Shown one piece after another: positions 34,293 to 45,026 of a DNA stretch of 64,000 bases. Location of the stretch: assembly GCA_039621445.1 (NCBI GenBank), contig CP154956.1, positions 50,083,302-50,147,301 of the forward strand, given 5' to 3'. The stretch comes from Euglena gracilis (Eukaryota; Euglenida; Euglenophyceae; Euglenales). Numbering within the stretch: position 1 is the first letter of the stretch; every line of letters begins with the position of its first letter. The notes under the pieces are model-generated. The model was not told where the DNA came from and ran no database searches. It saw only the letters and a list, made by a program, of their open reading frames with translations. Both the position numbers and the translations under genes were made by a program.

Positions 34293-35241
34293 CCTGAGCT
34301 GGATGCTTTCTTTGTTGCCTGGACGGGATGGGAGCTGGAACCCAGCCTGTTGTTCGATGAGGCGAGCGTCATCGAACAGTGAGTGGTCCCCTGACCAACC
34401 CCCTGTGCCTCGTGCTGTGTCCCGACTGCCAATAAAACACGAGAAATGTGGTTTTTGTGGTGTTGCCATTCCCAAAAATCCAAATTGTGTGGAGCTGAAC
34501 AAAGTTGTCTGTGACGCCAAACAAACAAAGTTGTCTGTGAACGTTGTCTGTGATTGGCATATCATTTTCATTGCCAAGATTTGGCAAAAGAGCCAAAGTA
34601 TGGCTCTTTTGTGTCAAGAAACTGTGTTCGGGCCAAGACTTAGGGGGAGCCCAGGGGCGTGGACCGCGACGCCGAAGGCGCCGCGGTCGCCCCTGGGCCC
34701 CCCTAAAACCTTGGCCCAAAACACTGTTCTTGTTTGAAACCGTGTTTTGGGCGAAGATTTAAGACTTTTAAAGTCTCGAAATCGGCCCAAACACGGTTTC
34801 TTTGTGTAAAGCGTGTCGTGTGCCGTGATGTCCGCCACTCTGTTTCGTTGTGCTCCAAGGCAACCTAGCCTTCTGTTGTGTTGTAGAGTGCCCCCGACCC
34901 GCCTCACTGGTTGAGGACCACCCGGCCTCGCAACCACACGCCGATTTTTCATGATACTGTTTTTGGCTTTTTACTCAGGGTTGCCACAGATGCCCTCACT
35001 GAAAACGTGCCTGAACCCGGATGCCTTCACTGAAAACGTGTCATTGACACAAATGCCCTCATTGAAAACGTGCCTGAACCCAGATGCCTTCACTGAAAAC
35101 GTGTCATTGCCACAAATGCCCTCATTGAAAACGTGTTCATGACCACAAATTTCAGGGCAGGCATAAACACAAATTGTGGCTGAGCCCAGATTTCAGCCTG
35201 AAAACGCGTTCAGGGGGCCCCCTTCGGGGGCCCCCTGGCTG

Positions 35242-36202
35242 TACTACAAAAAAGAGGTGTCGGACGCCGGTTCTGTCCAAAGCCCGGCGTTCCAAACGCC
35301 GGTTCCGTCCGAAGGACGGAACCGGCGTTTGGAACGCCGGGCTTTGGACAGAACCGGCGTCCGACACCTCTTGTTTAAGCCGGCGTTTTAGAGACGCCGG
35401 GCTCAGGACAGAACCGGCGTCCCCAACCTTCGGCCAAAGGACACTCCCAGGACCAATCTCCGACCACTTATCTGCAATGTCACGCCACTTTGCACTACAC
35501 CAAATTCCGGCGATCGCGAGGGTATTTCTGGCTGTGTCAATCGTCCAGGTATAAAATCACCCCTCGATCGAAAGCTCTTTTCATCAGACGACTGGCGATC
35601 ACCACCAAATTCAGCCACGTCGCCTGGAGCTCTTATTTTCTGTCAGTGGGGAATCCTAATTTCACAACTCGGGCCCCCCCCAAGGCCCTCAGGTCGTTGA
35701 TTCGAAGAGGAAAAACGTTTCTGTAAGGTTTATTAAGCATCTTAAACCAAAAATCACTGAAAATTGCGACAAATTTCGACTGAGATTCTGGCCAATCCGA
35801 CGATCGCGAGCGTATCTCGGGCTGCGTGCAACGTTAGGGTACCAAGTTACCCCTCGATCGAAAGCTCTTTTCAACAGACGACCAGCGGTGCTCATCAGAT
35901 CTTTCCACGCCGCACGGCACTCTATTTCCAAATCTGGGCCAATTTTCACCAAATTTGGATATCCACCCTAGTGGTCCCCAGATGGCAAAATTCATTGTCC
36001 TTGATGGTTGAAACACTCATACCAGCACCTTAGGGCCACTTTTGGGCACTTTTGGTGACCTTTTTAGGAATGAAAATCGGACGCCGGGCTTTGGACAAAG
36101 CCGGCGTTCCTAACGCCGGGCTTTAGGACAGAACCGGCGTCCGGAAGCCCGTGGGGGGGGACGCCGGTTCTGTCCTGAGCCCGGCGTCTCAAACGCCGGC
36201 TT
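35242..36202 (+). mobile_element. CCGGCGT-hairpin / GAAAGCTC-core element, copy 2
   Basis: The insertion begins TACTACAAAAAAGAGG and ends ACGCCGGCTT. Its empty site (CTGGCTG joined to AACACG) is seen in element B at 38,670, giving exact bounds with no target duplication. It comprises a 117-nt palindrome, a 44-bp end repeated inverted at the right (GCCGGCGTTT, CGCCGGGCTCAGGACAGAAC), and core units at about 35,561 and 35,848, 287 bp apart, consistent with two 143-bp periods. It is nearly identical to 62,334-63,296. Confidence 0.8.
35254..35370. repeat. 57-bp-arm perfect palindrome, GAA loop
   Basis: Arms 35,254-35,310 and 35,314-35,370 are exact complements around GAA. The other copy of this palindrome (62,346-62,462) has TTC, the reverse complement, as its loop. 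Confidence 0.95.
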
Positions 36203-36249
36203 AACACGTTTTCAGGCTGAAATCTGGGCTCAGCCACAATTTGTGTATA

Positions 36250-37162
36250 GAAAGTGGACATTTTTGGGTGATTTTTATGTCCAAAATTGGTCTTTTTTTT
36301 GAAAAGGAATTTTGTTAGGATTTTCTTGACCGTTACATTTTTTTGGGATGCATTTTGGGCCATTTTTGAAAAAATGGCCCAAAATGGCTATTTTTGAAGG
36401 GGGGGAATTCGGTACTTGTCTGTTATCGCACGACATACCCCCCCCCCTTGGTTGGGTTGGGAGTGGTAATTGCGAAGATTTGGCCTTTTTTGAATTTGGC
36501 CAAATTTGGGCAAATTGCCCTGTTTCTCTCCATGTGTTCAGGATGGCAAATCCCTTTTGGGGCCGAATGGTCGGCACGCTTTATCTTTCTATCCCCCTGC
36601 CTGTCTGCCGCCTTTGGGTTTCCCCTTGTGTGGTGTGCCAAGGGGTACGGCAGGGCGTCTCCCTTCAAAAAATAACCACAAAACCACCCAAAACGGCGGA
36701 AAAAGACCCCAAGGGAAAGCATTCTGGCCGTTCCAAGGGCGTCGTGCGATAACCAAAAGGGGGGGGGGTGCGTCGTGCGATAACAGACAAGTACCGGGAA
36801 TTCTGTTTTGGTTGCAGAAATGCACCAATTTTTGGCACTTTTTTTTAGGGGACAAGATTTTTGGCCATTTTTGGGTTTGAAGTTGTGTGTTGGGCGTTGG
36901 GTGCCAAAAAGGGGTTTGGTTGTCGAAATGGAAGGTGTGGTAAGGACAATTCTTTTCTGTTTCTTCCACAAAAATTTCATGTTTCCCCTCCCCCCTTTTT
37001 GCCATGAAATTCTATCCTACTTGCGCAACCACCAATGTTTTGGGTCAAAACAACTACCAATGTTTTGGGTCAAATTCATATGCAAAGAAGCGCCATTGTT
37101 TGGGTAGAAAAATTTTTCGCCTCAAATCTTGGCATTTCATTCCATTTGTAGACCATGTCAAG
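36250..37162 (+). repeat. Middle third of the split element; inverted match at 51,725-52,660
   Basis: GAAAGTGGACATTTTTGGGTG through to CCATGTCAAG matches 51,725-52,660 in reverse, apart from unrelated nested insertions in each copy (36,411-36,795 here, about 52,080-52,505 there). No coding frame is convincing. Confidence 0.8.
36411..36795. mobile_element. 385-bp TIR element with 8-bp duplication
   Basis: Perfect 24-bp inverted ends starting GGTACTTGTCTGTTATCGCA, flanked by the 8-bp duplication GGGAATTC (36,403-36,410 and 36,796-36,803). An 8-bp duplication suits a hAT-like or related non-autonomous element, but the terminus is not CAGGG. No transposase inside. Confidence 0.85.
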
Positions 37163-37545
37163 GGAGATCAGGCAGTGGCCTTTGGTCATTGTGACCCCCT
37201 CCCCCCTCCTATGGTGAAGTTCACCGTTTAAAAACGTGTTCAGCCCGCCAAATGCCTGCCCTGAAATTCGTGGTCATGAACACGTTTTCAATGAGGGCAT
37301 TTGTGTCAATGACACGTTTTCAGTGAAGGCATCCGGGTTCAGGCACGTTTTCAGTGAGGGCATTCGGGTCAATGACACGTTTTCAGTGAAGGCATCCGCG
37401 TTCAGGCACGTTTTCAGTGAGGGCATCTGTGGCAACCCTGAGTAAAAAGCAAAAAACACTGTCATGAAAAATCGGCGTGTGGTTGCGAGGCCGGGTGGTC
37501 CTCAACGAGTGAGGCGGGTCGGGGGCACTCTACAACACAACAGAA

Positions 37546-37572
37546 GGCTAGGTTAGGCTAGGTTAGGCTAGG
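37546..37572 (+). repeat. 10-bp repeat TTAGGCTAGG, expanded in element B
   Basis: About three units here; element A has a single CTAGCC at the equivalent place (34,865-34,873). A small copy-number difference between otherwise near-identical arms. Confidence 0.8.
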
Positions 37573-38009
37573 TTGCCTTGGAGCACAACGAAACAGAGTG
37601 GCGGACATCACGGCACACGACACGCTTTACACAAAGAAACCGTGTTTGGGCCGATTTCGAGACTTTAAAAGTCTTAAATCTTCGCCCAAAACACGGTTTC
37701 AAACAAGAACAGTGTTTTGGGCCAAGGTTTTAGGGGGGCCCAGGGGCGACCGCGGCGCCTTCGGCCTCCCCCTAAGTCTTGGCCCGAACACAGTTTCTTG
37801 ACACACACCTCTTTTGCCAAATCTTGGCAATGAAAATGATATGCCAATCACAGACAACTTTGTTCACAGACAACTTTGTTTGTTTGGCGTCACAGACAAC
37901 TTTGTTCAGCTCCACACAATTTGGATTTTTGGGAATGGCAACACCACAAAAACCACATTTCTCGTGTTTTATTGGCAGTCGGGACACAGCACGAGGCACA
38001 GGGGGTTGG

Positions 38010-38300
38010 TCAGGGGACCACACACTGTTCGATGACGCTCGCCTCATCGAACAACAGGCTGGGTTCCAGCTCCCATCCCGTCCAGGCAACAAAGAAAGCA
38101 TCCAGCTCAGGATAACAGGCTTGCCGATGTTGACACGGTTTGGCGAACTCCAAACAGTTGGCAACAGCAGCAAGCTCTGCACCTACGGAGCCGGACTTTT
38201 TCTTTGTGTTGCCCTGTGCCAGCAAGGTGCCATGAAGGGGGTCCGTCCTAGGGGGAGGTGGCAAAAGACCATTCACAAAGTTTGCCGTGCGTTTGGCCAT
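38010..38300 (-). CDS. ORF in the core of element B (96 aa)
   Basis: This is the counterpart of 34,104-34,292 without its TAA. The frame starts MAKRTANFVNGLLPPPPRTD and continues through GSVGAELAAVANCLEFAK and CQHRQACYPELDAFFV to WTGWELEPSLLFDEASVIEQ, ending soon after. It is preceded by the same pyrimidine tract and CAG. Further along the strand, EKCGFCGVAIPKNPNC could be a following exon, but no splice pair was established. The continuous frame suggests this is the better-preserved copy. Function unknown; location inside an element with repeated CACTGAAAACGTG ends suggests an element-encoded protein. Confidence 0.45.
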   Translation of the reverse strand: MAKRTANFVNGLLPPPPRTDPLHGTLLAQGNTKKKSGSVGAELAAVANCLEFAKPCQHRQACYPELDAFFVAWTGWELEPSLLFDEASVIEQCVVP

Positions 38301-39078
38301 ATTGGCAGGGCTGCGGGAAAAAAGAAAAAAAGAAAAAAAGGGGGGGTGACACGTTTTCAATGAGGGCATTTGTGTCAATGACACGTTTTCAGTGAAGGCA
38401 TCCAGGTTCAGGCACGTTTTCAGTGAGGGCATTCGGGTCAATGACACGTTTTCAGTGAAGGCATCCGGGTTCAGGCACGTTTTCAGTGAGGGCGCCGTTT
38501 TTTGGGTCCGAATTTCACAAATTGGCGTTTTTGACCCCTTGCGTGAATCATGACCACGAATTTCAGGGCAGGCATTTGGCGGGCTCTGAAAACGTTTTTA
38601 AACAAATTGTGGCTGAGCCCAGATTTCAGCCTGAAAACGTGTTCAGGGGCCCCCTTCGGGGGCCCCTGGCTGAACACGTTTTCAGGCTGAAATCTGGGCT
38701 CAGCCACAATTTGTGTATAGAAAGTTCACCAGGGGGTCCCGGACCCCCCCTCTGCCAAACCCATCGGTGAACTTCACCAGTGAAGTTCACCAAGAGAGCA
38801 CTTTTTGGCCAAAAATGGCCAAAAATGACATTTTGGGCAAGTTTTCAGAAAGTTCGATAAAATTCCATGAAGCATCAACCTCAAAATGACCAATTTGAAG
38901 GGAAAGGAGCGAAATTTCACCCATGAGAATTTCACCCCCAACCATCAAAACGGTGAAGTTCACCGGTGACCTTCACCAGTGAACTTCACCGCCGAAAGTA
39001 CCCCCCCCCCGGTGAACGTTCACCGGTGAAGTTCACCGGAGGGTCCGCAGCCCCCCCCCCCCATACTGCCTAACCTCC

Positions 39079-39290
39079 AAGGCAAATTTTCGATGGTTTG
39101 AACCAGAAAATTGATGAAAAGCGACCAAAAATGCAACCTTGATCAAAAAGCAGGCTGAAATGATGAATGAAAAGAAAGGCTGAAGTGATGAAGGTTGATG
39201 CAATGTGTGAAAATCGAAGGCTCGATTCTCGGGTCACGGGTGGGTCACGGGGGGGGGGGTCACGGGGGGGGGTCACGGGGGTAGCACCCC
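39079..39290 (+). repeat. Last third of the split element; inverted match at 51,515-51,725
   Basis: AATTTTCGATGGTTTGAACC through GATGAAGGTTGATGCAATG to GTCACGGGG tandem words, all in reverse complement at 51,515-51,722. Confidence 0.8.
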
Positions 39291-40277
39291 CTAATGGTCG
39301 GTAACAAACAGGTCGGGCCAACCATGGTCGGCCCGACCTATACCGACCTCTTGTCAAAATTCCTTTGAAAATTTTGAAAGGGGGGGGGGGTAATGTGGTT
39401 CATTGGCTAGTCAGCCAGACCTCCAATGGTCGGGCCGACCTAGGTCGGGCCAACCAATGGTCGGGCCGACCAAGGTCGGTACGACCTCCAGGATCGTCAA
39501 AGCCAATTATCCGCCCGGGGCCGTCAAGTTCGGTAGTTAGCTAGGTAGTCAAGTTCGGGTCCCCGAACCCACCCTCCCCCCCTGCCTGGTTAAGTTCGGA
39601 CCCCGACAGGGGGGTCCCGCGGGACCCCCCCCCCCTGGGGTCCCCAACAAAATTTCTTTTGTCCAGACCCCGAACCCCCCCTCCCCCCCCCGAACTCGAC
39701 CAGTCCGGTTGGCTTGCAACCTGACAGGGGGGGGGGGGCCCGCGGACCCCCCCCCCCGGCACCTGGGCCCCAGGGTTAGGGTTAGGGTTAGGTGTCGGTC
39801 GTGCAGCGAACAAGTACCGGGGGGGGTTGGGGGTTTTCCACGACAATGCCCCCCCCACCGAGAGTGTCCCACACCCCTTTGCCCTCCACCTCGCTTTGCC
39901 TGAGTCCATGTGTCTCCCTTTCAGACACTTGCACGGCAATATCCAAGAAAATCTGCACAGGCCAAAAGTCCCAGCCCCCGACTGTTCACACCTTCACTTT
40001 CAATTCAAAAGGACGATGGGCTTCTTCAACCACATCTTTGTTCTTTTTTTTGGAACAACAACTCCCCATCAGCTCATCATTGCGTTTCTTCTGTTGCCAT
40101 GAAGACCATGCTGTGAAAGGAGCGGGTCCAACTGAAAAGGAAAACCCAGAATTGAGAGAAAAACACCACATGTCGCCACATTCCAATGTCTTGCTTATAA
40201 TGGACGGTCAAAGCCAGTGGAGTTTTGGTGAGGGGCCTGGGCGATTATGGTTTTAAGCTGCGGGGCAGGGGGTGCTC

Positions 40278-40312
<35 letters not shown>

Positions 40313-41060
40313 TTTTGCACATGGATTTTTGCATCCAGAAAAAAACGATTGCCGAAACGATGGGCGCACCGTTGGGCGGCACTCTTTCAAAGGAATTTTC
40401 GACCCCTCTCCGGTAAGTCAACATGTCCAGTTCAGTTCGCCCCCCCCCCTGTGCACCTGGGCTCCATGGGGTTTTGGTTGTTTCCCACCAAAAAAAGCGC
40501 TCTATTTTGGGCAAGGTCTCGACCCCAGAAATATCCCCCTCCAAATGACAAACCCCTCCAGGCTCTGGCCGGGGGGCCCAAATTGCAATTAACGGGGGGT
40601 CGCTTTCTCCTTAGAGTTAGAGGGAAAGGGGGGGTAGAACCCCCTCCCCCCCCCTGGGTTGGTAATGAAAACCGCAGATCATCATGATGAGTTCCTAGAA
40701 AATTTTTCTTCAGTCGCGACCGGATCCTGAGTTTCCGAAAACCTCCCTCCCCGCCACGCCCGAGCCGCTGGGCTGCCGGCCGGGCCAGGCCGCGCCGGGC
40801 CGCACACAATGTGCCCGCCATCCCCCCTTCCATATTATTGCAGACAAATGAAAATTGATGTTCCATTTTTCCATCCTCTGGTTTTCCTATTTCTAATTTG
40901 AACTGGGATTGGCCGGACTGCGAGCAAGGGAGAAAATGTCATCAACCGGAAGTCGTGAAAAGGCCCGCTATTCAGTGCGCACTTCTGAGAAAAAGCGAAA
41001 TCAAGCAGTGCCATAAAAGAGTTTGATCCCTTTTCATCCTCTTCGTACAATTCCCGTCGA
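39291..41060. other. No gene seen; palindromic and tract repeats
   Basis: 39,300-39,500 repeats GGTCGGGCCGACC-type palindromes. 39,590-39,770 is C/G tracts. (TTAGGG)3 lies at 39,774-39,792 and (CA)n at 40,279-40,311. Frames around 39,900-40,250 have no recognised family. Confidence 0.45.
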
Positions 41061-41149
41061 TACCTTTTGAATGGACCCGACGCTGTTCGTTTTGCTAAAT
41101 GTCATATTAATGTCAATTGTCTGTCAGAAACCCTTTGTCATTTGCCAAA

Positions 41150-41360
41150 TTGGGAATGCTGGGCCAGTTTTGGGCCAGATGTCCTGGGCAGTTTTGGGCC
41201 AGATGTGCTGGTCAGTTTTGGGCCAGATGTGTTGGCCAGTTTTGGGCCAGATATCCTGGCCAGTTTTGGGCCAAATGTGTTGGCCAGTTTTGGGCCAGAT
41301 GTGCTGGCCAGTTTTGGGCCAGATGTGGTGGCCAGTTTTGGGCCACAGGTTGTGGCCAAA
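41150..41360 (+). repeat. 27-bp tandem repeat x7-8
   Basis: TGGCCAGTTTTGGGCCAGAT plus GTGCTGG-type units. In one frame it gives a nine-residue repeat (FGPDVLASF), in another LGQMCWPVL; both strands are open, so it is treated as a minisatellite. The frame enters from MDPTLFVLLNVILM (41,071), which might be a real N-terminus. Confidence 0.85.
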
Positions 41361-42564
41361 ACCGTCACACCACGTTGTATTGTGGTTCGTCTTCTTTTTC
41401 GCTCTAAATGTTTTTTTTGGCAACCCCCCCACTTACTAACCCCCCCTCCCCTCGGGCCGACCAACCAAACCGGGACTTATAACCCCCCCCCCTTCGGGAA
41501 AAAAAATGAAAGCCGCCGGGGACGATTTTTTCGGCCGCAAACCACCCAAAACCTGATTTTTTGGCCCTTTTTTGAGATCAACCATCATCAAAAATGCCAT
41601 TTTTCACCAAAGTTGCCAAAAAATTGCCAATTTGGGAGGGTTTCGGGGTCATTTGTTGCAAACTTTGCAAACAGTGCGAATATGGGATGTGTACGGCTTT
41701 GCCCCCCAAAATGACGTGGCAACACAAGGGATTTTGTCATTTTGGGGTCCTCCAACAGTTGAGCAACAAAAGGTATTTGCCCCCCAAAATGGCTTGGTAA
41801 CACAAGGATTTTGTTGTTTTTGGGGCTCCAAAATAGCAGCAACAAAAGGGAACGGTTGAGTAACAAAAGGGCTTTGCCCCCCAACGTGTGTTTATGCATT
41901 TATCAGTTGCAATTTTCAGTGAATCCGTTGTGTTACTACCATGGGGCAAAAAGGGAAATGAAACAATTCTTTCTCTGCAAAATATAAGGCAACTTTTACC
42001 CTTTTTTTTGGTTTCTGAAAAGCGAGGGGCCCTTGGAAGATGGCGGAATGAACCGCACCTCTGCCCTCTTTGGCAGCAGCGATTAACAAACACCCGACGA
42101 AGGTTTCCACAGGATATTGCAGGCGTTGACAATGCCGGCGTCGACTGGGTTGGGCCTCCCGCGGGCAGCTGCCGGGTGATTCCCTCGTGCGCCCGACGTG
42201 CAGGTGCCCTATGTCTTTTTCCATACTGTCGAAAACCCGTCTTTTTGATTTTCGACGGTTTTAAACTGATTTAAAATGATGTTTTAAACGACCTATAAAA
42301 GACGAGGCCCACACTGCTCACACCCCCCCTATTTTGCCCCCCCCCCTAATTGGCTAATTGGGGGCCCCGTTGGAAGGTCCATTAGCCAATTAGGGGGGGG
42401 GGTCAGGCTTATTGGCCATTGACCGGGGTAACCAGGTTTTGAATAGTGCTGAGCTCTTAATAAGCGCGCACCCACCCCTTCATTGACCCCTCCATACATA
42501 CCGGCCCACTCTCTCTCTTGCTTTCAGCTCTTTTGACTGAAATCCATGGGTTTGTGCCAGAAAC
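41361..42564. repeat. ACACAAGGG-type fragment, hairpin repeat, no firm gene
   Basis: 41,705-41,885 contains several ACACAAGGGATTTTG and CCCCCCAAAATGGCTTGG words, a small relative of 55.4-57.7 kb. 42,335-42,395 is a CCCTAATTGGCTAATTGG hairpin with its complement. The frame at 41,888-42,274 (KRGALGRWRNEPHLCPLW) looks coding-like but is unrecognised. Confidence 0.45.
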
Positions 42565-43310
42565 GGGGCGCTGGCGGGTCGAAAAACGCTCATTTTTGGC
42601 TCAAAAACAGTTTTTCTGGGTCCGGGAGGCCAAAAAAGATCGTTTCGGGCAAAAATGACCCGGTTTTGACCCAAAGTCAATGGGTCGGCGGCCCAAAACG
42701 GGGCGCTGGCGGGTCGAAAAACGCTCATTTTCGGCCCAAAAACAGTTTTTCCGGGTCCGGGAGGCCAAAAAACATCGTTTCGGGCAAAAAAAAATTCGAT
42801 TTTTTTCGACTTTTTTGACCCGGTTTTGACCCAAAATCAATGGGTCGGCGGCCCAAAACGGGGCGCCGGCGGGTCGAAAAACGCTCATTTCTCAAAAACA
42901 GTTTTTCCGGGTCCGGGAGGCCCAAAAACATCGTTTCGGGCAAAAAAATTTTTCGATTTTTTTCGACTTTTTTGACCTGGTTTTGACCCAAAATAAATGG
43001 GTCGGCGGCCCAAAATGGGGCGCTGGTGGGTCGAAAAACGCTCATTTTCGGCTCGAAAACAGTTTTTCCGGGTCCGGGACGCCCAAAAACATCGTTTCGG
43101 GCAAAAAAAAATTTTCGATTTTTTTCCAACTTTTTTGACCCGGTTTTGACCCAAAATCAATGGGTCGGCGGCCAAAAACGGGGCGCCGGTGGGTCGAAAA
43201 ACGCTCATTTTCGGCTCGAAAACAGTTTTTCCGGGTCCAGGAGGCCAAAAAAACATCGTTTCGGGCAAAAAAAAATTTTCGATTTTTTTTTCGACTTTTT
43301 GGCCGAAAAC
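42565..43310 (+). repeat. About 160-bp tandem repeat x5
   Basis: GGGGCGCTGGCGGGTCGAAA recurs at 42,565, 42,700, 42,860, 43,017 and 43,180 (spacings 135, 160, 157, 163). Each unit contains CGTTTCGGGCAAAAA and GACCCGGTTTTGACCCAAA. Frames on both strands are artefacts. Confidence 0.9.
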
Positions 43311-44225
43311 GGCTAAGTCGGACAATGGAAAAAGTGTGCAAAATGGCCAAAAAAGGCCTAAATTGGCCAAAAAACGGCCGTATCTTGGGCTAGGTGGGGA
43401 GTTGCGGGGAAATCAAAATACCGGTAGATGAGGGCGTTCCAAGGGCTTTAAATTAACGTGACCCCCCCCCCTAAATGGCACCCCCCCCGGGAGCGTTTTG
43501 ACCCCCCTGGCGACAATTAGGGGGGGTGACAATTAGGGGGGGGGTTACTCAATTTACCCCACCCGTCAATGGGTCCATGGGTAACCCCCCCCCTAATTGT
43601 CGCCCCCCAAGGGGGGGGGGGCGACAATTAGGGGGGGGTGACATATAGGGGGGGGTCACGTTAGGTCTCCGGACATTTCCTTTGATTTGGCTTCATTTCG
43701 GAGATATTTTGAAAATTGACATTTTTTGGCCGAAATGGCAGAGTCCAAAGGGGGGGGGGCTTATCCAAGGGGGGGGGGGCCGATCCCACCCAGTTTGGAC
43801 CCCTTCACGCGTAAATAACTCGGGCCTGGCGGGGAGTTGGGGGTCAAACCCAGGTGATTCGGAAACTAAAAATCCAGTCGCTCGCGACTGAAAAAAAATT
43901 CCAGGAACGGGGCCGGGATCATGGTGATAATCCGTCGGTTCTCCTGGTGGCCCCGACCCGGGGGGGGGGAGGGGGGGGTCGAGGGGGGGTTTCGCCGGTG
44001 GTAAGCTTCGCTCTTACTCTAAAGAGATAAGAGCTCAGCGACCCCCCCCCGATTGTCCCCCCCCCCATATTGGCTAATTGGGGGGTCCGAAGGAGCCCGG
44101 CCATTAGCCAAATAGGGGGGGGGTGAGGGTATGTCATTTTGGAGTCAAATCCCTTTTGTTGCTGAACTGTTGGAGGGCCCCAACATAACAAAATCCCTTG
44201 TGTTACCAAGCCATTTTGAGGGGCC
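43311..44225. repeat. Tract repeats and copy of 180-420
   Basis: 43,470-43,665 has GACAATTAGGGGGGG repeats in both orientations. 43,815-44,050 is the second copy of the repeat at 180-420. 44,060-44,125 is a TTGGCTAATTGGGG hairpin repeat. Confidence 0.6.
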
Positions 44226-44515
44226 CCGAGCGAGAAATTGGTGATGGACTTTTTGGTGGTCGGTACCGACTAGTCGGTACCGACCATGGTCGCTACCGAC
44301 CATTTTCTAGCGACTAGTCGGTACCGACCATTGGTGGTCGGGCCGACTAGTCGGGCCGACCACCAATTTTAAGTCCACCCCCCCCCTCTGAAAAAATTTT
44401 TAAGCCCCCCCCCTGCAAAAAAAACTTTACTGAAATATGAAGGAAAATGCCTCAAAACCCACCCAAATGCCTTCAGAAACCACCATTTGGGGGTCCATTT
44501 GCAAAAAAAATTGGA
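44226..44515 (+). repeat. Repeat with palindromic GGTCGGTACCGACC core
   Basis: Flanks AATTGGTGATGGACTTTTTG and CACCCAAATGCCTTCAGAAA match 50,640-50,912 in reverse. The centre (44,258-44,366) is a chain of GGTCGGTACCGAC/TAGTCGG/GGTCGGGCCGAC palindromes that differ between copies. Confidence 0.7.
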
Positions 44516-44662
44516 TAATGACCTCTTGTCGCAGGTGAACACAGCAGAGCAGAGCAGCCATATCTCCTCTTTCCACAAAATCCTGGACAAAATGCCCTTG
44601 TGTGTGCAAAGCAAGGATAGCCAAAGGAAACGGATTTTCAAAAAAATTTTCTTTTGCAGTTC

Positions 44663-44831
44663 TTCCTGCATCATGGCACACAATGTCTACGTTACGATGA
44701 ACTGTGTTGGGGACATGAAAGCGGCCCAGGCGCTTGGTTGTACTTGCGCATTGCGCAAAGGCAAGCATTACGCTTGTGATGTGTGCCGTGCCAATGGGGC
44801 CGAATACGCAGTTCAGCCATACCGTCTTTGA
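44663..44831 (+). CDS. Cys-rich first exon of the transposase gene (or separate small ORF)
   Basis: A TTTTCTTTTGCAG acceptor precedes the segment. The ATG at 44,673 starts MAHNVYVTMNCVGDM and continues CTCALRKGKHYACDVC, a C-x-C ... H-x3-C-x2-C pattern suggesting zinc binding, to a TGA at 44,829. A second, inverted-context relative (TKTFGTCTLRRSHFH, CICAAC) is at 49,830-49,895 near the right end. Whether it joins the downstream exons is not established. Confidence 0.4.
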
Positions 44832-45026
44832 TTTATTTTTTTGGATTCGTGGAACCACTGTAAAATGTGTCATGGTGGCGCGCTTGCCACATCAAAATAA
44901 ATTTGCCTTTTGCAATTGATGACAATGGAAAAATACGGAGAGAATGTTTTTTGAAAATTTTGCATTTTTTTGGTCTTTATCGAACTGCCTTATTTAAATT
45001 TCGTTCAAAGCTCGTTCAAGCAGTCA

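Larger units (their letters stand above)
33710..36249 (+). mobile_element. Element A: fixed ends with a 1.4-kb core (forward)
   Basis: It starts AAAAACGTGTTCAGCCCGCC after GTTT and ends CAGCCACAATTTGTGTATA before GAAAG. The empty site is visible in the inverted copy at 51.5-52.9 kb, where GTTT runs directly into GAAAG, so there is no evident target duplication. The core (33,757-35,161) carries arrays of CACTGAAAACGTG every 31-32 bp at both ends and a short gene. A 961-bp hairpin-ended element is nested at 35,242. Element B (37,230) has the same ends but the core inverted. Confidence 0.75.
37230..38719 (-). mobile_element. Element B: same ends as A, core inverted
   Basis: Begins AAAAACGTGTTCAGCCCGCC after GTTT and ends AATTTGTGTATA before GAAAG, exactly as element A. 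The interior 37,254-38,645 is the reverse complement of 33,757-35,161 at very high identity. The short repeats GTGGTCATGAAC and GTTCATGACCAC at the core borders could have mediated the inversion. Confidence 0.75.
37163..39078 (+). mobile_element. TIR element with AAG duplication, carrying element B
   Basis: Left end GGAGATCAGGCAGT, right end ACTGCCTAACCTCC, flanked by AAG (37,160-37,162; 39,079-39,081). The 402-bp copy at 14,588-14,989 is the uninterrupted form; here element B splits it at CACCGTTT / GAAAG. Subterminal GTGAACTTCACC palindromes are at both sides. Confidence 0.75.

Noticed and set aside
35375-36204. piggyBac-type TTAA target duplication around the GCCGGCG inverted ends
   Set aside because: TTAA flanks fit at first sight, but comparison with the empty site in element B and with the copy at 62.3 kb shows the insertion starts at TACTAC (35,242) and that the right TTAA is half target sequence.
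33757-38645. Simple assembly-artefact palindrome
   Set aside because: The arms differ by a stop codon, a TTAGGCTAGG expansion and small indels, so they are distinct copies.
41071-41714. Repeat protein with nine-residue units (FGPDVLASF)
   Set aside because: The 27-bp minisatellite is open in three forward and two reverse frames; only the short upstream segment could be genuine.
42546-43393. Frames with repeated KTVFEPKMSVFRP on the minus strand
   Set aside because: About 160-bp tandem repeat with matching frames on the plus strand; no domain.
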